Notes under the pieces: model-generated
What the model was told of the DNA's origin: nothing
Seen by the model: the letters and a program-made list of their open reading frames with translations, nothing else
Databases searched by the model: none
From: JABDIP01 sp965212545
GTDB taxonomy: Bacteria; Pseudomonadota; Alphaproteobacteria; DSM-16000; Inquilinaceae
Direction: 5' to 3'
Length of the DNA stretch: 64,000 nt
NCBI GenBank assembly: GCA_965212545.1
Contig: CBDBVB010000036.1
Span: forward strand, 61,638 to 125,637
Program-made: the position numbers and the translations under genes
Shown: positions 24,892 to 33,717 of the stretch, piece by piece
Position numbering within the stretch: the first letter of the stretch is position 1
How the letters are laid out: every line of letters starts with the position of its first letter

Positions 24892-26626
24892 TCAACTCAG
24901 CGGCCAGACTTCTGACAGGAACTTCCAGTTCACCACGTAGTAGAGAACGAATGCCAGGAAGAAGACCGATACCAGGACGATCGTTCCGGGCAGCTTCAGC
25001 GTGCCTTCGCTGCCATAAGTGGCAACCGCCTCGCCGTGGTCAATGACCGCCGGGTTGGCCCGGATCGACTCGGCGTCCCGGCGCTTGCCGAACAGCACCG
25101 ATCCGACAACGACCACTACATAGGCCAGGCCGCCGACCGCCGCGAGCATCGCTGACATCCCGTTCAACGCCATCATCGCCGTGGCCGTCGCGGGGTAGTC
25201 GAAGGAGAGCACCGCATCAGTGAAGGATGAGTCCCAGTGGCGCCGCGAGACGCCCAGTGTGCCGGCGGCCATCATGAAGAACGAAATGCCCGCGACCCCG
25301 AAGCCGAACAGATAGGGTTGCCACATGGCGAGCTTTGGAAAGATCACCTCGCGCCGGAAGATCAACGGAATCACCAGATAGGTGATACCCATGAACGCCA
25401 GGGTGGTTCCCGCGACGACCGTGCCGTGGAAATGGCCGGGCACATACAGAGTGTTGTGCATCAGCAGGTTGATCTGTTCGGTGCCCAGGACGACGCCGGA
25501 GATGCCGCCGATGAAGCCGAAGAACACAAGCGACATCATCAGAGATGCGAAGGCCGGGTTCTTCCAGGGCGCCTTGCGCAGCCAGCCGAACACGCCCTTG
25601 GTGAAGCCGTTGCGCCGCTGCGCCGCCTCGATCGCGCCGGGCACGCTCATCCCGTGGATCATGCTGCCGAGCACGGCGAGGTAGATGGCGTAGCTGGTGT
25701 TGAACACCTTCCATTCGGAGCTCAGCCCAGGCTCGGCCAGCATGTGGTGGGCGGAGGCCAGCTGCAGGAACAGGATATACATGAGAAAGGCCATCCGGCT
25801 GACCTTCTCGGACAACGGCTTTGGCTCCCAGCACCATGGCGGCGATGGCATACCAGACCGCCACATGGGCCGAGACGTTGATCTGCTGGGAGGAATGCCC
25901 CATGCCCCACCAGACCAGCTTGTAGGTGATCGTATCGATATGGGAGATCAGCCCGATCGACCACATGAAGGTCGGGATCAGGATGATCGCGCCGGAGGCC
26001 AGGGTGAAGACCGCGATGATCGCCGCGGTGATCGCGCCGAATGTGACCAGCGGCACCGATCCCTCATAGGTCCCTTCCTCTTTGGCAATGACGAGCGTGC
26101 CGAAGAAGCACATGCAGGCTAACAGCGTGCCGACCGCGAACAGGATCAGCCCGAGATAGAAATGCGGCGCCGCCTGCATCGGCACATAGGAGGTGAACAT
26201 CACGCTCGACCCGCCCTGCAGGACCGAAACATTTGCCATCAACGCGCCGACCAGCATCAGCGCGAAGGCCAGCCAGGCGATGCGCGGGGCCGCCAGGCGA
26301 CAGTTGAGCAGGATCGCCGAGGCGAAATAGAGGATCGCCACCTCGAAGAATATGATCCAGAACAGCAGCACATCGGCGCCATGCGCCGTCAGCGCCAGAT
26401 AGAACAGGTCCGCTGGCAACAGGCCTGCGGTTGGGGGAAAGCGGGTCAGGGCGACCAGCAGCCCGAACAGGCCGCCGATCGCCAGGAAGACGACCGCGAC
26501 CACGGCATTGGCCTTGATCAGCGTTTCGGCCTGGGCGTAGACGCGCAGTCCGGTCTCTGGGCAGGTGCGGTATTTCTCGTCCGCCGGTATGGCGGCGGCG
26601 CCCGGTGCGGAGATATCGGCAGGCAT
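24892..26626 (-). CDS. Heme-copper enzyme catalytic subunit, candidate NO reductase (one frameshift)
   Basis: About 577 residues once one A is removed from the coding-strand AAA at 25820-25822, which joins the two frames. Metal ligands line up with the A-type oxidase scheme: low-spin heme His in TAHGADVLLFW; CuB His in WGMGHSSQQIN; the two CuB His in SAHHML; and MHNTLYVPGHFHG, giving the high-spin and low-spin heme His. The residue four after the first CuB His, a cross-linked Tyr in oxygen reductases, is Gln. Loss of this Tyr is a mark of NO-reducing branches of the superfamily, including CuA-containing forms (the eNOR type among those described). With nirS, dnr and nnrS around it, NO reduction is the likeliest reaction. 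The ribosome site AAGGGGGA is strong. Confidence 0.85.
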
Positions 26627-26636
26627 GGCGTCCCCC

Positions 26637-27176
26637 TTATTCGACGACGTAGATCCGCCCCAGCATGGTGTGGTGGTTGATCCCGCAGAATTCGTTGCAC
26701 ACGATCCCGTAGACGCCCGCTTCGTCCGGCGTCATCGTCAGCACCAGGTCGTAGTTGGGATGGACCTGGATGTTGATGTTGGTCGGCTGCAGCGAGAATC
26801 CGTGCTGCCAGTCCATCGATGACAGATGGAGCCGGTAGCTCTGGTCTTTTTCGAGCTCGAGGATCGGCCACCACTCCCATAAGCGGGCGATGAGATAGAC
26901 ATCGCTGCCCGGCGGCGGGTGGACGACCGGGATGCCGGTGTCGCCTTCCTCGCGCACCGTGTATTGCTCGGTCATGGCTTCGGCCCGCTCCGCGAAGACG
27001 AACGGGTCGATACGATAGGCCTCGTTCGACAGGTTCTGCTCGCCGGTGATGTGCCAGTAGATCATGGCGGAGAACATCACGACGCCCCACAGGAAGGCGA
27101 TCGTGATCCAGATGATCTCCATCCGGTGCAGCGGTTCGCGCCACCAGATGCGATTCGTCGGCGAATGGATTGCCAT
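26637..27176 (-). CDS. CuA-containing subunit II of the heme-copper enzyme
   Basis: A 179-residue subunit II. One N-terminal membrane helix (IIWITIAFLWGVVMFSAMIYW) rather than the canonical two precedes a cupredoxin domain. The binuclear CuA ligands are complete: His in MDWQHGFSLQ and the CNEFCGINHHTM motif with two Cys, Glu, His and Met. It takes electrons from a periplasmic donor, such as cytochrome c, or indirectly from quinol, and passes them to subunit I. The ATG at 27176 was used since the longer frame upstream is the neighbouring small gene out of frame. It is 10 bases before the catalytic subunit. Confidence 0.9.
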   Translation of the reverse strand: MAIHSPTNRIWWREPLHRMEIIWITIAFLWGVVMFSAMIYWHITGEQNLSNEAYRIDPFVFAERAEAMTEQYTVREEGDTGIPVVHPPPGSDVYLIARLWEWWPILELEKDQSYRLHLSSMDWQHGFSLQPTNINIQVHPNYDLVLTMTPDEAGVYGIVCNEFCGINHHTMLGRIYVVE

Positions 27177-27190
27177 CGTCCGGACCTCCG

Positions 27191-27388
27191 CTAGGGGGCG
27201 ATCGGGATCTGGGCGATCTCCAGGATGCCCCAGATGATGTAGAAGACAGTCGGCATGACGACGCCGAGGAACAGCAGCAGGAACGGGTTGTCGAGCAGCC
27301 GCTGCATGGCGGGGATCCGCTCCGGTCTGCTGCCAGGTGCGGTCCCGGCGGGGTCCGTGGCGCCGTTTTCGTCGCCGGTCGTGGACAT
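27191..27388 (-). CDS. Small single-helix membrane subunit, first gene of the heme-copper operon
   Basis: 65 residues: a hydrophilic 35-residue start and one membrane helix (FLLLFLGVVMPTVFYIIWGILEI). Single-helix accessory subunits are common in heme-copper enzymes, and it may replace the missing second helix of subunit II. It starts about 100 bases after a DNR box, has a fair ribosome site (GGAGGCGAACG) and ends 14 bases before subunit II. I do not recognise a named family. Confidence 0.75.
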   Translation of the reverse strand: MSTTGDENGATDPAGTAPGSRPERIPAMQRLLDNPFLLLFLGVVMPTVFYIIWGILEIAQIPIAP

Positions 27389-27490
27389 CGTTCGCCTCCG
27401 TTGGTGTCGTTGCCGGCGCGGCCTGCCAGCCGGTGACCCTGGGCAGGCAGCGCCAATCCGGGATCGTGTCACCGGCCAGGGCGGCCATCC

Positions 27491-27504
27491 TTGACGATTG
27501 TCAA
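27491..27504 (-). promoter_or_regulatory. DNR/FNR-type box upstream of the heme-copper operon
   Basis: TTGACGATTGTCAA, a TTGAC-N4-GTCAA palindrome of the same form as the nirS box. It lies 103 bases upstream of the first operon gene (27388, minus strand) and downstream of the stop at 27548, so it belongs to the heme-copper operon. Confidence 0.8.
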
Positions 27505-27547
27505 GCGACGCGAAGGCGTGGATCTGTTGTCGCAGCGATCCCTGCGG

Positions 27548-27733
27548 TCACTCGGGGGCAAGCAGGGCGCGGAGGATCGAGAAGGAGATAAGGGCCAGGG
27601 CCAGCAACAGCCCGAAGAATATGATCGATCTGTGCTCGAAGCGGCGGCCGGCCCGCGCCTCGGCGCGCTTCAGGATCCAATCGGCGAAGACATAAAGCAA
27701 CACCGCGACCAGGGCGAAGTACAGCATTTCCAT
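27548..27733 (-). CDS. Small two-helix membrane protein
   Basis: About 61 residues with two hydrophobic segments (MLYFALVAVLLYVFADWIL and IIFFGLLLALALISFSILRALL) separated by a basic loop. An ATG at 27733 or 27748 could be the start. It lies between dnr and the heme-copper operon and looks like a small accessory protein of a respiratory complex. No family is recognised and it could be a minor protein of either operon. Confidence 0.6.
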   Translation of the reverse strand: MEMLYFALVAVLLYVFADWILKRAEARAGRRFEHRSIIFFGLLLALALISFSILRALLAPE

Positions 27734-27790
27734 CAGCGGCGATCCCAACAGTGCCGAAACAGCGATGTCAGCATGCGGTCGGCGTCCGGA

Positions 27791-28474
27791 CTACGAGCCG
27801 TTTGCGAAGCGCCGGAGCGTCTCGACGTCTTCGATATGGACCAGGCTGCCCTCGGTGCTCACGCCGATCTCCCGCAGGCCGGCAAGCGCACGCGAGAAGG
27901 TCTCCGGCTTCATGGACAGGCGGCCGGCCACCAGGAACTTGTCGTAGGGCAGGCGGATATCGGCGGTGTTCTCGACGGTCGAGCCGAAGTTCAGCAGGAA
28001 GACAGCGACGCGCTGCGGGGTCGTGCGTGTGGCGACTTGCTCGGTCCGTCCGACGAACCTTTTCAGGCGCATCGACATCGAGCCCAGCATGTTGAACATC
28101 AACTCCACATCTTCCCGGAGGTGCTGGAGGAATGGGCGTGCCGGGATCGCCATGAGCAACGAATCGTCGGCGGCCTCGGCGCTCACCGGGAATTTGCGAT
28201 TGCCGAACATCGCGGCCTCGGCAAACGATTCGCCCTTGCCGAACACCTCGATGACGGCCTCGTTGCCCTCGCGGGTCTGTCGGTAGAGCTTGATCCAGCC
28301 GTCCAGCACGACGAAGAACCGGTCCGCCTCCTGGCCCTGCAGGAAGACCGTGCGCCCGCGCGAGTAGGACCGGACATAGGCCGCATCGAGCAGCCGGTAG
28401 ACCACGGCATCGCCGAGGCCCTGAAACAGGGGCAACGAACGTACCAGTCGCACATGTTCCACGCCGATCGTCAT
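27791..28474 (-). CDS. dnr: CRP/FNR-family regulator, DNR type
   Basis: A 227-residue regulator. The N-terminal sensor is a cyclic-nucleotide-binding-like beta barrel (FLQGQEADRFFVVLDGWIKLYRQ), followed by the dimer helix and a helix-turn-helix near residues 180-205 (LVAGRLSMKPETFSRALAGLREIG). It has none of the FNR-type N-terminal Cys cluster, so it is not an iron-sulfur FNR; the DNR/NNR group senses NO through heme. The three TTGAC/T-N4-GTCAA boxes in the window are its probable targets. Its 5' end lies inside a 200-bp direct repeat whose second copy, at 33036-33241, carries a broken copy of this gene. Confidence 0.9.
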   Translation of the reverse strand: MTIGVEHVRLVRSLPLFQGLGDAVVYRLLDAAYVRSYSRGRTVFLQGQEADRFFVVLDGWIKLYRQTREGNEAVIEVFGKGESFAEAAMFGNRKFPVSAEAADDSLLMAIPARPFLQHLREDVELMFNMLGSMSMRLKRFVGRTEQVATRTTPQRVAVFLLNFGSTVENTADIRLPYDKFLVAGRLSMKPETFSRALAGLREIGVSTEGSLVHIEDVETLRRFANGS

Positions 28475-28590
28475 GCCGCGCGCCGATCATTTGGTCGAAC
28501 TGCAACGACTCTAGATCACTTCGGATGGGGAATGCACGCCTGTCCGCCATCGCCATCCCGAGCGCCGCCAGATCGGCATCGGCGATGCGC
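28387..28590. repeat. Left copy of a ~205-bp direct repeat
   Basis: Closely similar, in the same orientation, to 33036-33241; most positions match by eye (for example 20 identical bases around the dnr start). It contains the first ~30 codons of dnr and, upstream, a remnant of the C-terminus of the hemerythrin-like gene (DADLAALGMAMADRRAF). The two copies flank the RND efflux operon. Confidence 0.85.
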
Positions 28591-28732
28591 TCCGGATCCG
28601 CGCTGCTCCCGCTACGCGCGCCAGATTGCTTGTTGATCTCCTCCAGATATTCAAGTGGTATGACGTGGGACGTGTTGATCATCTACTTGCGGCGGGCAAC
28701 GGTCCGCGAGGATGCGCACCGGGGAGGGTTAG

Positions 28733-29842
28733 ATGCAGCGATTCGCCGGCCGGTTTCTCTTGAGCCTTGCTTCGGCCGGGTTCTTGGCGGCGTGCGGAGA
28801 GGAACCGGCGGATGTCCCCGAGCAGATCAGACCGATCCGCACCTTTACGGTAACCGAAGTGGCCAGCGGTCAGATGCGGAGATTCTCCGGCGTCGTCGAG
28901 GCAAGTGAGTCCTCCAGCCTGAGTTTCCAGGTCAGCGGCACCGTCCTGGAGGTTCTGGTCAACCAGGGCGATCAGGTGACACAAGGCCAGGTTCTCGCGC
29001 AGTTGGATCAGGAACCTTACGAGCTGAATGTGAAGGCGGCCGAAGCGGAGCTGGAGCAGGCGCGCGCATTCGAGTCGCAGAAGATCGCTGAATTCGAGCG
29101 CCAGAGGACGCTTTACGAGCAGGGCTGGGTGGCGCGCGTGAGGTTTGACAATGCCGAACGCGACTATCGTGCCGCGCGCAGCCAGGTCAGCTATGCGGTC
29201 GCACGGCTCAATCTGGCAAAGCGGGACCTGGACAATACAACGCTTGTCGCGCCATTCGACGGTGCTATCTCGGCCCGATCGATTGATCCGTTTGTCGAAG
29301 TGCCGGTGGGTCGGGAACTGTTCCAGATCGACGCGGTCGGCGGATTCGAAGTCGCATTCGGCGTGCCGGAAACATCGATTTCGCAGATCGTGCTCGGGAC
29401 GCCGGCCACGGCCGTGTTTCCACAGTTCGCCTCGCCGATCGAGGCTTTTGTCACCGAAGTCGGCAGCGCCGCCGGCGCGGGCAATACGTTTCCAGTCAAG
29501 GCCGCGCTGCTGGAGCCGCCGCCGAGCATCCGCAGCGGCATGACGGCCGAGGTGTCGCTGCTGCTCGCCCGGGAAGACGAGTCCCAGATCGGGTATCTGG
29601 TGCCTTTGACGGCGATCGCACCGGGGAATGAAACCGGCGGAGGGTTCGTCTTCGTCTACGATTTCGAGACCTCGACCGTGCGCCGAACCGCAGTCGAGCC
29701 GGCCACAGCGCTGCAGAGCAACATGATCGCGGTGAAAGGTGTGAGTGCCGGGGAGATCTTGGCGTCCGCCGGGGTGAACTTCCTGGTCGACGGTCAGCGG
29801 GTCGAACTCCTGGAGCCTGCAGCGGCCGCGACTGGCAGCTAA
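28733..29842 (+). CDS. RND efflux periplasmic adaptor lipoprotein
   Basis: A 369-residue membrane fusion protein. A lipoprotein signal ends LAAC near residue 21. The barrel-sandwich/lipoyl half begins SSSLSFQVSGTVLEVLVNQGDQVTQGQVLAQLD, a short coiled-coil hairpin spans about residues 95-155, and beta-barrel and membrane-proximal domains follow. It links the RND pump to an outer-membrane channel; no TolC gene is nearby. The hairpin is short, as in HAE-type pumps for hydrophobic compounds. It is 30 bases before the pump gene. The substrate cannot be inferred. Confidence 0.9.
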   Translation: MQRFAGRFLLSLASAGFLAACGEEPADVPEQIRPIRTFTVTEVASGQMRRFSGVVEASESSSLSFQVSGTVLEVLVNQGDQVTQGQVLAQLDQEPYELNVKAAEAELEQARAFESQKIAEFERQRTLYEQGWVARVRFDNAERDYRAARSQVSYAVARLNLAKRDLDNTTLVAPFDGAISARSIDPFVEVPVGRELFQIDAVGGFEVAFGVPETSISQIVLGTPATAVFPQFASPIEAFVTEVGSAAGAGNTFPVKAALLEPPPSIRSGMTAEVSLLLAREDESQIGYLVPLTAIAPGNETGGGFVFVYDFETSTVRRTAVEPATALQSNMIAVKGVSAGEILASAGVNFLVDGQRVELLEPAAAATGS

Positions 29843-29872
29843 ACCATCCTGTAAGCAAATTCGAGAGCCCGA

Positions 29873-32800
29873 ATGTTCGGAGGCATCACCAGATTTGCCA
29901 TCGAGGTGAACAGGATCACGGTGTTGGTCCTGATCGGCATCCCGATCATCGGCATCCTGATCTTTCTCGACTATCCCCGCCAGGAAGACCCGTCGATCGA
30001 GATCCGCGAGGCGATCGTCACCGCCTTCTTCCCGGGAATGGACGTATATGAGGTCGAAGACCTCATCACCCTGAAGCTGGAAGAGAAGATCCGCGAAATC
30101 GGCGAGGTCGACGATATCTGGTCGTATTCGAGAACCGGGACGGCGATCATCCACATGGAGTTGCATGATTGGGTCCCGGGCGAGGATATCGACGTCATCT
30201 GGAGCGACGTCCGCAATAAGATGCTCGACGCGGCCCCGGAACTGCCCGCCGGGACATTCGGACCCTTCGTCAACGACAATTTCGGCTTGACGGCGGTCGC
30301 GACGATCGCGCTTTGGAGCGACGGTTTCTCGCTGGAGGACATGCGCCGGGTCGCCCGCGATGCCCGCCGACGCCTGGATTCGCTGGACGGCGTCGAGACG
30401 ATCGAGACATTCGGCGTCCAGCAGGAGCGCGTCTACCTCGAAGTCTCCAATGCCAGGCTGGCGCGCCTCGGCATACAGCCTGGCGTGATCATCGACACGC
30501 TGCGGGCCCGCAACATCCTGTTGCCGGGCGGCGAGATCGATGCCGATGGCCGCCGCGTCGCCATCGAACCTTCGGGCACGTTCAACGATGTGGACGAGAT
30601 CGCCAACACGCTGATCCCGATACCGAATTCCGACGACACCATTCCCCTGAAAGATGTCGTCACGGTGATCCGGGACTACCAGGAGCCGGCGCATCGACCC
30701 GCCTTTTTCAATGGCCGGCCGGCCATGGTCCTGAGCGTTTCGATTCTGGACGGCGTCAACTCGGTCGAGTTCGGTGAACGCCTGACGCAGCGGGTCGAAG
30801 AGATCAGGCAATCGCTGCCCTTCGGGTATTTCCTGGAATACGCCACCTTCCAGCCGGCCTTGGTGGAGCGGGCGGTCAACGGCGCCGTGAGCAACCTCGG
30901 TCAGACCCTGGTCATCGTGCTTGTGGTGGTGGTTCTGTTCCTCGGCCTGCGCACCGGCCTGATCGTCGGGGCGTTCGTTCCACTGACCATGCTGCTCGGC
31001 CTGATCGGCATGTCGGTGCTGGACGTCGAGCTGCAGCGAATGTCGATTGCGACCATGATCATCGCGCTCGGCATGATGGTCGACAACGCCATCGTCGTGG
31101 CCGAGAACATCCGCAACCGCATCGCGCTCGGGGAGGACCGCAAGGAGGCGGCGATCGCGGCAGGGACCAGTCTGGGGCTGCCGCTCTTGACCTCGACGCT
31201 GACGACGATCCTGGCCTTCATGCCCATCGCCTTGGCGCTCGGCAGCGTCGGAGAATACACGGTGTCGATCGGACAGGTGGTGATCCTGGTCCTGCTGGGA
31301 TCGTGGTTCATGTCCTTGTATATGACCCCGACCGTGAGCTACTGGTTTCTGAAGCCGCCGAAGTCCAGCGGCAAGCAGAGCGCCTCCGGCCTCTACGATT
31401 CGGGCTTCTATCGGATCTACAGAGGTCTTCTGGAAACGCTCCTGCGCCATCGCACAATCAGCATCGCGGCGGTCATCGTCATCGTCATCGGGCTCGGCTC
31501 GCTGGCGCGTCACGTCGTTCAGGAGTTCTTTCCGGCTAACGATCGCAACCAGTTCCTGCTTTACCTCGATCTTGAAGCCGGCGCCCATATCAATGAGACG
31601 GTACGGGTCGTCGAGGCGGCCACCGACTGGCTGCTGGACGAGTCCGTCAATCCCGAGGTCGCCGGTGCGGTGGCCTATGCCGGCAGCGGTGGACCGCGGT
31701 TCTTCCTGTCCCTTTCGCCGCCCAATCCCAATCCGCACGTCGCCTTTGTCCTCGTGGAAACGCGGACCAACGACCAGGTGCCCGAGATGGTCGAGCGCAC
31801 GCGCGCCTATCTCGACGCGAACTTTCCGGAAGTGCGCGCCGCGCCGAAGGCGATGTGGTTCGGTCCATCGGAAACCGGGCTGGTGGAGTTGCGGATCAGC
31901 GGTCCGAATGAAACCGTGTTGATGGACAAGGCGGAACATCTCCTTTCGGCGTTTCGCGCGGTCCCCGGCACGATCGAGATCGAACAGGATTGGGAGAACC
32001 GGGTTCTGAAAGCGGAGGTGTTGGTCGATCAGACGCGTGCGCAGCGCGCGGGCGTAACTTCCGGTGACATCGCCACGACGCTCAACGCCTTTGTCAGCGG
32101 CAATGCGATCACCGATTATCGCGAGGGCGACGCGATCATTCCGATAGTCCTGCGCGGCGAAGAGGGCGAACGCAACGAGCTGTCGATCCTGCGCTCTATC
32201 GATGTGTTCTCGGCGGCCCGCGGCACCAATGTCCCGCTCAGCCAGATCGCCGAGATACAAGGCGTTTGGGAGCCCTACACCATCAATCGACGCAACTTGG
32301 AGCGCACGATAACGGTCAGCGCGCAACACCCGCAACTCACTGCCGAGCAGCTTGTGGATGCCGTGATGCCCGCGATCGAGACCCTGAACCTGCCACCGGG
32401 CTACCGGTGGGAGATGGGCGGCGAGTTGGAGAACGCGGAAATCGCGCTGGGGCACCTGACGGCGAATTTTCCGCTAGCCGGAGCGCTGATCGTCGCGTTG
32501 CTGGTCTGGCAGTTCAATTCGGTACGGCGCGCCGGAATCATCCTGCTCACCATCCCGATGGCCTTCGTTGGCTCGATCGTGGGATTGATCGTCATGGGGG
32601 CGCCGTTCGGTTTCATGACGCTGCTCGGCCTCTTGAGTCTGGCCGGCATCATCATCAATAACGGCATCGTGCTGATCGACAGCATCGAGGCCGAACGTCA
32701 GGCCGGCGCGGATCCCTACAATGCCATCGTCACCGCGGCTATCTCGCGCTTTCGGCCGATCATCATGACAACGATCACGACGCTTCTCGGTCTGACGCCG

Positions 32801-32944
32801 CTGATCGTATGGCAGGATCCGCTGTTCTTCGGCATGGCCATCGTGATCTCGTTCGGCCTTGCGGTCGGGACTCTCCTGACGCTCGGGGTCGTGCCGGTGA
32901 TGTACAGCTTGTTTTTCCGCGTATCGGCGCCTGCGAAGGCCTGA
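29873..32944 (+). CDS. RND efflux pump, inner-membrane subunit
   Basis: A 1023-residue RND transporter with the usual duplicated plan: helix, large periplasmic loop, and five to six helices, twice. The proton-relay region in helix 4 is seen as MIIALGMMVDNAIVVAENI, with the adjacent Asp typical of HAE pumps. The C-terminal repeat carries GIIINNGIVLIDSIE. The length is normal and there is no disruption. The operon is divergent from dnr and is flanked by direct repeats that contain fragments of denitrification-regulatory genes, so it may have been inserted there. It may export a NO-related or membrane-damaging compound, but nothing in the sequence shows that. Confidence 0.92.
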   Translation: MFGGITRFAIEVNRITVLVLIGIPIIGILIFLDYPRQEDPSIEIREAIVTAFFPGMDVYEVEDLITLKLEEKIREIGEVDDIWSYSRTGTAIIHMELHDWVPGEDIDVIWSDVRNKMLDAAPELPAGTFGPFVNDNFGLTAVATIALWSDGFSLEDMRRVARDARRRLDSLDGVETIETFGVQQERVYLEVSNARLARLGIQPGVIIDTLRARNILLPGGEIDADGRRVAIEPSGTFNDVDEIANTLIPIPNSDDTIPLKDVVTVIRDYQEPAHRPAFFNGRPAMVLSVSILDGVNSVEFGERLTQRVEEIRQSLPFGYFLEYATFQPALVERAVNGAVSNLGQTLVIVLVVVVLFLGLRTGLIVGAFVPLTMLLGLIGMSVLDVELQRMSIATMIIALGMMVDNAIVVAENIRNRIALGEDRKEAAIAAGTSLGLPLLTSTLTTILAFMPIALALGSVGEYTVSIGQVVILVLLGSWFMSLYMTPTVSYWFLKPPKSSGKQSASGLYDSGFYRIYRGLLETLLRHRTISIAAVIVIVIGLGSLARHVVQEFFPANDRNQFLLYLDLEAGAHINETVRVVEAATDWLLDESVNPEVAGAVAYAGSGGPRFFLSLSPPNPNPHVAFVLVETRTNDQVPEMVERTRAYLDANFPEVRAAPKAMWFGPSETGLVELRISGPNETVLMDKAEHLLSAFRAVPGTIEIEQDWENRVLKAEVLVDQTRAQRAGVTSGDIATTLNAFVSGNAITDYREGDAIIPIVLRGEEGERNELSILRSIDVFSAARGTNVPLSQIAEIQGVWEPYTINRRNLERTITVSAQHPQLTAEQLVDAVMPAIETLNLPPGYRWEMGGELENAEIALGHLTANFPLAGALIVALLVWQFNSVRRAGIILLTIPMAFVGSIVGLIVMGAPFGFMTLLGLLSLAGIIINNGIVLIDSIEAERQAGADPYNAIVTAAISRFRPIIMTTITTLLGLTPLIVWQDPLFFGMAIVISFGLAVGTLLTLGVVPVMYSLFFRVSAPAKA

Positions 32945-33017
32945 GAAGAAGCAAGCGGATCGCGACTGCGAGCCGACCGCAACATCGCTGCAGTAAGACC
33001 GTTGGGCCATGCGAGTA

Positions 33018-33124
33018 GGATGGGCGTTGGCCGAGTCGAGCAGCCGTTAGAGATCGGCGAAGCCGAGGCCCTGAAACAGGGGCAACGACCGCACCAGTCG
33101 CACATGTTCCACGCCGATCGTCAT
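33018..33124 (-). pseudogene. Truncated second dnr (5' remnant)
   Basis: Reading from the ATG at 33124 gives MTIGVEHVRLVRSLPLFQGL, identical to the first 20 residues of the intact dnr, then a stop after FADL. Similarity then fades (RLLDSANAHPTRM against RLLDAAYVRSYSRG). It is the broken 5' end of a dnr paralogue lying just downstream of the hemerythrin-like gene. Confidence 0.85.
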
Positions 33125-33241
33125 GCCGCGCACCGATCAGCAGGTCGAACCGCACCGACTCCAGATCACTTCGGATGTGGAATGCCGCGCCTGTCCGCCA
33201 TCGCCGTCCCGAGTGCCACCAGATCGGCATCGACGATGCGC
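33036..33241. repeat. Right copy of the ~205-bp direct repeat
   Basis: Same orientation as 28387-28590. It spans the last ~25 codons of the intact hemerythrin-like gene, the short intergenic gap and the 5' remnant of dnr. The left copy has the mirror pattern: broken hemerythrin tail, intact dnr. Confidence 0.85.
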
Positions 33242-33717
33242 AATTCCGCAAGTGGAAGGATCACATCGCTTTCCCAGGTCAGATCGAGCCGCCGCGCCTC
33301 GATCAATGTGTCGGCATCGGGCTGCAGGTCGATCGGCGCCGCGCCGGAAGCGGCGATGCCGCGAAGGGAAGTGACAAGCCTGCCCAACAATTCGTCATTG
33401 CATCCGCGTTGGTTTTGGTGCCGTGCCAGGACCGTCTCGAAATCGTCGGACGGCAAGACCCGTTGCGCCAGCAGAGGGATCAGGGATTCCTCGAAATCGG
33501 CTATATGGAGGGGCAATTCCGCTGTGATGTAGTGCAACAAACGTTCGGCATCGGCACGAAAATCGCCGTTGGAACCGGACGATGCCAGTGCCTCCAACGT
33601 GTTGCATGCAACACGCTGGCGATAGATTTCGGTTCGCAGATAACCGAGAGGATCGAAGAAGAGTTGCCGGTCGACGTCTGGCGAGGGTCCTGACGTTGTC
33701 CCTGGGGTTCCCGGCAT
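33166..33717 (-). CDS. Hemerythrin-like (HHE) domain protein paired with dnr
   Basis: A 183-residue four-helix protein. It matches the alphaproteobacterial hemerythrin-domain proteins encoded beside dnr (blocks YRQRVACNTLEALA, LPLHIADFEESLIPLL, RLDLTWESDVILPLAELRI, DLVALGTAMADRRGIP). Some expected metal ligands are not His: the first helix has RTEIYRQR where relatives have His, and RRLDLTWES has Asp where relatives have His. Iron binding may thus be altered. The ATG at 33717 was chosen because the homology starts there. A DNR box lies about 200 bases upstream, so it is likely NO-induced. Its 3' end is in the direct repeat. Confidence 0.75.
   Translation of the reverse strand: MPGTPGTTSGPSPDVDRQLFFDPLGYLRTEIYRQRVACNTLEALASSGSNGDFRADAERLLHYITAELPLHIADFEESLIPLLAQRVLPSDDFETVLARHQNQRGCNDELLGRLVTSLRGIAASGAAPIDLQPDADTLIEARRLDLTWESDVILPLAELRIVDADLVALGTAMADRRGIPHPK

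Noticed and set aside
24892..26626. Ordinary cNOR/qNOR (NorB) for the heme-copper subunit
   Set aside because: NorB proteins lack the MHNTLYVPGHFHG pattern of A-type oxidases and do not pair with a CuA subunit; the ligands fit a CuA-type enzyme instead.
28679..32455. 1258-codon open frame on the minus strand
   Set aside because: It is opposite the RND adaptor and pump and has the amino-acid bias of an antisense frame; no motif is visible.
33597..33616. 18-bp perfect palindrome CGTGTTGCATGCAACACG
   Set aside because: It lies inside the hemerythrin-like coding region over codons for VACNTLE and has no DNR-like half sites; most likely chance.
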